Assembly (NCBI GenBank): GCA_031289055.1
Contig: JAITQE010000025.1
Span: 17,479-81,478, forward strand
DNA from: Candidatus Endomicrobiellum porotermitis
GTDB lineage: Bacteria; Elusimicrobiota; Endomicrobiia; Endomicrobiales; Endomicrobiaceae
DNA length: 64,000 bases
Direction: 5' to 3'
Part shown: in pieces, positions 58,640 to 64,000 of the stretch
How the letters are laid out: each line of letters starts with the position of its first letter
Numbering within the stretch: the first letter of the stretch is position 1
Made by a program: the position numbers and the translations under genes
The notes under the pieces: model-generated
Told to the model about the DNA's origin: nothing
Seen by the model: the letters and a program-made list of their open reading frames with translations, nothing else
The model's database searches: none

Positions 58640-59531
58640 CCAAAGAAAAGGCAAAAGAAGTTGCGTATAATTCTCTGCAAGGCAAATGGTTTTAATAGAA
58701 CAAAACTTGAAAAGCGGACACATAACCCGCTACTTTACATAAAGTACTATAAAATGGCTCAAATACATATCCCCGTTTCTTTGAGTTAATCAAGCAGTCT
58801 CGTCAAAATCCTCAAGATTTTGACATAAAATATAAAAGAGCAAGCGTAAGCGTAAGCAAAATCAGTATAGAAACAAAAAATCTTATCAGAGGATAAACTT
58901 ATGAAAGGAACTTAATAAATAACCCTAAAATTCCTGTATATCGCTATAATTACGCTGAAATCAACAAGAAGTTGTCTAAACAGGGTATCAAAATATCCGC
59001 TATTATTATTAAGCCAAAGAGCGAAAGATTGGGATTTTTATCAAGAGAAAATTTATAAAACAAGTGATCGTAAAATTCAAAGCCAAGCCTCAGGATAACT
59101 GATACATATTGACAGCAAATACGCTTATTACGGACGATTACGGCAGGTTTATATTAGACGCTAAACTTACAATACTGACAGGAATATAAAATCGTTAAAG
59201 AGCATTTTTAAGACATACGGCATTTATAAAACTTATCACATCTATGGCTATATTTCTGAAAAAGCAAAAAAAAAATATTGAAAACTTCCTCAAAGACAAC
59301 AAAGTATCAGAAAATAATAATTTAAGCCCTTATTCTTGCTTTTATACTCATAGAGCATATTCTTTATTGCAAGAAAATTTGACCAGAGAATGTATAGAAA
59401 ATAATATCACAGAGATTTCAGAAACCAAAAAAATACTTAATCAACTCGTCAAAAAGCATAACTACAACTCAATCAACACAATCTCTCAAGAACCGCTTTA
59501 TTTACGGATTAAAAACGGCAGTAAATTATAG
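58640..59531 (+). mobile_element. Decayed integrase-core (IS481-like) transposase
   Basis: ISIETKNLIRG, IPVYRYNYAEINKKLSKQGIKIS, YKTSDRKIQ..., LIHIDSKYAYYGRLRQVYIRR, RNIKSLKSIFKTYGIYKTYHIYGYISEKAKKKYW across several frames; ends with the 95-aa ORF 59244..59531. Confidence 0.5.
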
Positions 59532-59540
59532 GAGTAAGGA

Positions 59541-61196
59541 TTAACTTTTCCTGCTTAACTTCGGAGTATTGGAATTAGGCTTTTTATTAGGAACACCTAA
59601 TTTTATGAGTAATGGCATTGGAAAATCAACTCCTACAAGTAACGCCTCGCCCTCTCCTAAAATTGGTAAAAACAATAAAACATTTCTATTAGCTGAAGAA
59701 GAGGCATTTTCTATGGCTTTTTTGTCTTGCTCGTTTATCAATCTGTGAACAATAAAAGTTCCTATTTGGCTCAATGTCCCTATTGGTATATCTCTTGGCA
59801 TTTGTGTCGCTAAACAAAGAAATAACCCATATTTTCTACATTCTTTAGCAATTAAATCAATATTCTGAAGTGAGAATGTTGTATTATCTTCTGCATTAAT
59901 CCTTTTATTTAAGAATTGGTGAGCTTCATCAATAAATAACACTAACGGGGTATTCTTGAAAGAATCGATTCTTGATTTCTTTAAAAGATAAGAAGAAATA
60001 AAATCTACGATTATTTCTCTGATAGAAAAGTCATACGACAATTTTTCAAAACTAATTCTCAAAATCTGATTTGTATCTTCAGGCTTTATAAACTCTTCTA
60101 TTTTTGTAATAATATCTTTATTATTTTCATCATTATTTTCATCTGTAATTCCAAGAGTAGAACACATTGCCTTATTATTGAGAAACAAATGTATTCTTGA
60201 TATTAAATGCGATGTGTATGCAAGTTTAAAAGTATCTTCTTCATAACGATTTTGTTTTCCAATTTTAACGCATTCATTAGAAAGCTGAACAGGTAATTGT
60301 TTAATATCAAAATCGTAATCACTAAATAAATGTACGTTTTCCCTGATTTGTTTATTTACTTCCAATGAATCTTTACCAATTTTCACACCATCATCAAGCT
60401 TTTTAAGCTTTATAAGTTTTAATGTGTGAATGGCTTCACATAACGCACTAACAGTATTCGGCGAATGTTCTTGAAACAAGAAACAAAAATCACTGTTATT
60501 TAAATTCTTATAGTGAAATGAAATATTTTCACCAAAAGAAACACTATTGCCCGTTAAATTTTTATATTCCCCAGTAGCGTCTATTAAAATAATTTTATTA
60601 CCTGTCTCATCTAATATTGCCTCGGTTAATTTAGCGACAGTCCAACTTTTACCGCCACCTGTCGTCCCTACAATAGCGCAGTGTCTGCCGAATAAAGCAT
60701 TGAGCGATACTTTGCATTTTGCATTGTTTGAAATCAATTCGCCAAGCTCAGCGAATATATTTTTATCTTCCTCTTTTTGTTCGCCAAATTTTTCAACGTA
60801 TTTGCTTATTTGTTTGTCAGAACAGGAATATACTTTTGCGCCGATACAAGGGTATTTAGAAATAGTTTTTGATATTTTATCAGACTTATATAAATCAAAG
60901 CTTAACAATAATTCAGCTTCGCCAGACGGGTGAAATTTTGATTGGTCATTTTTAATTTTATTTTCGTTTATTTCTTTCTTTTCGCTGTCTGGCAAATTAA
61001 GTTTAATAATTCTCGCTAAAAATCCATACTCTTCGCCCTCTATTACTATAAAATTTCCAACATTCCCACCTGAAAAATTTACGCCTTCGTGGTGAAATTT
61101 AGATAACAAACTTGAAGATGGAAAATGTATTTTTATATATTGAGGAGTTATTTCATTGACATAGCCAAGAAAATAATTATGGTTAAAGGGGTTCAT
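59541..61196 (-). CDS. HerA-type ATPase/helicase of a SIR2-HerA defence system
   Basis: CAIVGTTGGGKSWTVAKLTEAIL (Walker A), TPLVLFIDEAHQFLNKR (Walker B), ECRKYGLFLCLATQMPRDIPIGTLSQIGTFIVHRLINEQD; intact 551 aa. Confidence 0.92.
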   Translation of the reverse strand: MNPFNHNYFLGYVNEITPQYIKIHFPSSSLLSKFHHEGVNFSGGNVGNFIVIEGEEYGFLARIIKLNLPDSEKKEINENKIKNDQSKFHPSGEAELLLSFDLYKSDKISKTISKYPCIGAKVYSCSDKQISKYVEKFGEQKEEDKNIFAELGELISNNAKCKVSLNALFGRHCAIVGTTGGGKSWTVAKLTEAILDETGNKIILIDATGEYKNLTGNSVSFGENISFHYKNLNNSDFCFLFQEHSPNTVSALCEAIHTLKLIKLKKLDDGVKIGKDSLEVNKQIRENVHLFSDYDFDIKQLPVQLSNECVKIGKQNRYEEDTFKLAYTSHLISRIHLFLNNKAMCSTLGITDENNDENNKDIITKIEEFIKPEDTNQILRISFEKLSYDFSIREIIVDFISSYLLKKSRIDSFKNTPLVLFIDEAHQFLNKRINAEDNTTFSLQNIDLIAKECRKYGLFLCLATQMPRDIPIGTLSQIGTFIVHRLINEQDKKAIENASSSANRNVLLFLPILGEGEALLVGVDFPMPLLIKLGVPNKKPNSNTPKLSRKS

Positions 61197-62394
61197 TTAC
61201 AACTTCCTTGTTTTTTCCATATGTTTCATTTTCAGGATAGTTTTTTGCAAACCCTGAAAATGTGTCAAAAACAACGCTAACTCTTCTCTTGATTTCCTTA
61301 TTGCTAACATTGTCAAAAAAACCCTTTAACATTTCAACGTCTATGCTTTTTTTGTCATTATAATTAACTATGAGCAACTGAAAACTTGGATTTTGCTCTA
61401 CAGCTTCAAAAATAACATTTTGAATATGCTTATCTTGAAATCCGAAACCTATAACAATTAATAGAGTATTAGGCTGTCTTAACGCTTGCTGAAATCTTGA
61501 CATCATTTCAAAATATGGTTGTTCATAGGAACTTTCATATTTTTCGTTTGCAGGATATATAATACGCGGCTTTTTAACACATTGGCACTGTATTATTTTA
61601 TCTTCTTCTTTTGTCCAGTTCAAAGAACCGTGAAGTTTATATAAATGCAAAACCTCTTGTATAAAACTTTCTTCTTCCTTTAAACGAGTTCTTTCTCTGT
61701 TGACAATATCTAAGTCAAACCATTTGCCTGAAAATTCTCTCGGTTGACTAAACGAAAAACCGTCAATCAGAACAATACCAACCTTATTAGCCGCCTGTTC
61801 AAACAATGTATCGTAATTTGTTGTAAATAATTTAACTCTTGGGTCGTTTGGTTTTCTTGATATGATTTTGCTAATAAAATTTTTATGAGGAGCTTCAGAT
61901 TGCAATTCCAATTCACAGGCTTGCGCTATTTTCCCTTCTAACTTCTCTCTTAAATTTTCTTGTTTATCGTTTTTAATCCCCCCTTTTAATTTTTCATACA
62001 GAACGATATAGGATAGCAATCCCTCAATGTCTTTGTCTTTATCTTTATCTTTAATTAAACTTTTGAAATCGTCTATTTCTGATTGACACTCGTCCCAAAG
62101 TTGAGTTTTTGTTTTACCGTGCTTTTTTGTATCATTACCGTTATCTAACGATGTTCCAGCTCCAGCAAGAATAACTAAATTTTCATAATGCTTTCTCAAA
62201 AATTTCTTATAAAATTCTTTCTTTAAGTCTTCTGCAATTTCTTGCGGTTTACGTGCGTCATCTTTTTGCGGGTCAAATTTCTTATCGCCCTCAAAACATT
62301 CAGTATCGGTGTAGTGTATATGAGGATACCCATTACTTATAAGCAAGTATTCATCTTTTGCCTTATTTTCTTTATTGGTTTCTTTTTTAGCCAT
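61183..62394 (-). CDS. SIR2-like predicted NADase of a SIR2-HerA defence system
   Basis: NLVILAGAGTSLDNG, VKLFTTNYDTLFEQAA, LYKLHGSLNWTKEED, LLIVIGFGFQDKHIQNVI; 14-bp overlap with the HerA ORF. Confidence 0.92.
   Translation of the reverse strand: MAKKETNKENKAKDEYLLISNGYPHIHYTDTECFEGDKKFDPQKDDARKPQEIAEDLKKEFYKKFLRKHYENLVILAGAGTSLDNGNDTKKHGKTKTQLWDECQSEIDDFKSLIKDKDKDKDIEGLLSYIVLYEKLKGGIKNDKQENLREKLEGKIAQACELELQSEAPHKNFISKIISRKPNDPRVKLFTTNYDTLFEQAANKVGIVLIDGFSFSQPREFSGKWFDLDIVNRERTRLKEEESFIQEVLHLYKLHGSLNWTKEEDKIIQCQCVKKPRIIYPANEKYESSYEQPYFEMMSRFQQALRQPNTLLIVIGFGFQDKHIQNVIFEAVEQNPSFQLLIVNYNDKKSIDVEMLKGFFDNVSNKEIKRRVSVVFDTFSGFAKNYPENETYGKNKEVVNEPL
62030..62053. repeat. Hexanucleotide tandem repeat TCTTTG(TCTTTA)3 within the SIR2 gene, encoding KDKDKDKD
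   Basis: Read directly; in-frame 6-bp units. Confidence 0.75.
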
Positions 62395-62410
62395 ATTCCC
62401 TCAAAATAGT

Positions 62411-62825
62411 TCACTGCTTTATTAAAGATAATTTTAACATTAATTTCTTTCTGTTCTTTTCTTTCAACTCGCATTCCCAAATTCTTATAACTTGCCAACC
62501 GTTTCGTTTAAGGAATTTTGTTATTTCTCCGTCGCGTTGTTTATTGCGTTTATTTTGGCGTCCAATAATCGCTATTATCTTTGGGAGTGGTATTTCTGCA
62601 ATTGTGTCCGCGCCAAACACAACCATCTGCAAATACCGCTATCATTTTATTTCTAAAAACAAAATCTGGTTCGCCATTTATTTTGTAATTCTTCCGCCAG
62701 CCAGTAATATCATTGCCCTTGAATATTGAAATTAGTTTTAACTCTGTTGAAGCGTTTTTTGACGACTTAACTTTGCTCATAATAGACAAGTGCTTCTTTT
62801 TGCTAAAAATATCGTTTTTAACCAT
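62411..62825 (-). pseudogene. vsr: Very-short-patch-repair (Vsr) endonuclease split by one frameshift
   Basis: MSKVKSSKNASTELKLISIFKGNDITGWRKNYKINGEPDFVFRNKMIAVFADGCVWRGHNC...DYWTPK(fs)NKRNKQRDGEITKFLKRNGWQVIRIWECEL; Vsr motifs in two overlapping frames, break near 62550. Confidence 0.82.
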
Positions 62826-62862
62826 ACGCAGATGTTAAATTTCAAAAAGTTCAACAAATCAT

Positions 62863-63021
62863 TTATCTAGCTTTTAGAATATTTACAGAACTATTGTAAT
62901 ACTTTATACGCTCTTTAATAGTGGCTTTTTTAAGTTTTTTGTAGTTCCACTCGCGAATTTTATGAATGTCATCTATTGAAAATTTTGAACTGATTTTTGG
63001 TTTTGCAATATTTAGCACCAT
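62863..63021 (-). CDS. Small 53-aa protein, candidate antitoxin partner of the PIN-domain remnant
   Basis: MVLNIAKPKISSKFSIDDIHKIREWNYKKLKKATIKERIKYYNSSVNILKAR*; start lies 1 nt after the PIN ORF stop, preceded by AGGAGG. Confidence 0.55.
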   Translation of the reverse strand: MVLNIAKPKISSKFSIDDIHKIREWNYKKLKKATIKERIKYYNSSVNILKAR

Positions 63022-63022
63022 T

Positions 63023-63398
63023 TTAATTTCCTCCTATAAGAATTGACGGAGGGTAAATTAAAATATCATTATACCCATCCAAAGCTGTAACAGCCTTAAC
63101 CCTTGCGATAGTTTTGAGATTTACTATGTGCTTAAAATTCCAAGATACTATAGTGTCGCAACCGCAACCTCTTATAATTGCGGCAGCAATATGTTGGCAA
63201 TCGTCAAAAGCTTTTTCTTTTAATATCCCTAAAAGCTTCTGCAAAATTATCAAAAACGAGATATTTTAGTCTTTCCGTATCAAACTTTGATAATACAATC
63301 CTGATAAAATTGACTTTTCTCTCAAAGACAATGTCTTCATAAAAGTCCCGCGAGTAATTTACAGAGATTATACAAAATAAGGATTTTTCAGACAACAC
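63023..63398 (-). pseudogene. PIN-domain (VapC-like) toxin remnant, frameshifted, N-terminus apparently lost
   Basis: VLSKFDTERLKYLVFDNFAEAF(fs)...LKEKAFDDCQHIAAAIIRGCGCDTIVSWNFKHIVN; no N-terminal DTSV-type motif. Confidence 0.65.
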
Positions 63399-63423
63399 AA
63401 TAATGTGTATTTTAAGTTAAAAA

Positions 63424-64000
63424 TGCTATAACCAATTGCGCTGGAAAATTATAGGTTTACTTGGATTGTCAATAGACATAACGGACAGAAAAAAAAGAGA
63501 AGAGGTAGAAAACAAATTGAAGATGAAGGAAGAGTTATACAATATAGCTAAATACGTATCGCACGATATAGCGCAGCCCGTAAACGTATTAAAAGGATAT
63601 TTAGATTTAAATAAAAGTTTAGCTGAAGATGAAAAGAGAATATTTGAGGAAGCCGCGCGAAGCATAGAAAATATAGCGGATAGATTGCTAACCAAATATA
63701 GAGGCGTAAAAGATGTTATAGAAAGTCATTACGTTCTTGCGCCATGGTGTTTAGAACGTATTATTAATCAAATCCGTGAGCAATATAAGGTAAGAGATAT
63801 AGAATTTAAAAGTTCGTTCAGTAGCGCGAATGAGTTTGTATTTATAAAAGGGAACTTTGTTGATTTTAGCAGAATGATATATAATTTACTAAATAACGCA
63901 GTAGAAGCAATAGAAATGAAAAAAGGGATAATAGATGTTTCTTATGCGGTGAAAGGAGATAAAGTAGAAATAAAGATAAAAGATAATGGAAAAGGAATGC
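63424..64000 (+). pseudogene. C-terminal half of a sensor histidine kinase (end of PAS, DHp, HATPase), N-terminally truncated and running off the window
   Basis: After a TAA at 63418-63420 the frame is open to the window edge: NQLRWKIIGLLGLSIDITDRKKREEVENKLK...YVSHDIAQPVNVLKGYLDL...LLNNAVEAIEMKKGIIDVSYAVKGDKVEIKIKDNGKGM. Confidence 0.78.

Noticed and set aside
59541-62394. Conjugative VirB4/TraG-type ATPase, or Thoeris, as explanation for the ATPase/SIR2 pair
   Set aside because: No other conjugation genes and no TIR-domain partner; DUF87/HerA-type motifs next to SIR2 fit SIR2-HerA better.

Overview
AT-rich 64 kb bacterial window. Gene content (DapL-route lysine cluster, HydG, Mla system, rpsF-ssb-rpsR-rplI) and many single-gene fossils suggest a genome-reduced Elusimicrobiota (Endomicrobium-like) endosymbiont; this taxon is an inference. 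About 1-55.3 kb is mostly intact housekeeping DNA: hemW, nrdR, a decayed nrdJ, dcd, guaA, pstSCAB, lpxB, lysA-dapF-dapA-dapB-dapL, queF, murC-murB-ddl-ftsQAZ, pheA-hisC-aroF-tyrA-[type II R-M]-aroA-plsC-ispH-rpsA, rpsF-ssb-rpsR-rplI-dnaB-alr-mlaEFD-radA, xer-topA-dprA, thrS and hydG. From tRNA-Ala(GGC) at 55.4 kb the window becomes an accessory/defence island: a controller-regulated type II R-M system, transposase debris, an intact SIR2 + HerA two-gene defence system, a frameshifted vsr, a PIN-toxin/small-protein remnant, and two halves of a PAS/histidine-kinase gene in opposite orientations at the two sides. Best candidates for follow-up: the SIR2-HerA operon with a preceding vsr, the apparent inversion that split the kinase around it, the tRNA-adjacent R-M locus with a 13-bp dyad upstream of the C gene, a signal-peptide-bearing DUF1810 protein under an 18-bp palindrome, and several newly read pseudogenes (nrdJ, DUF805, PgeF/laccase-domain, IS3, PemK-like).
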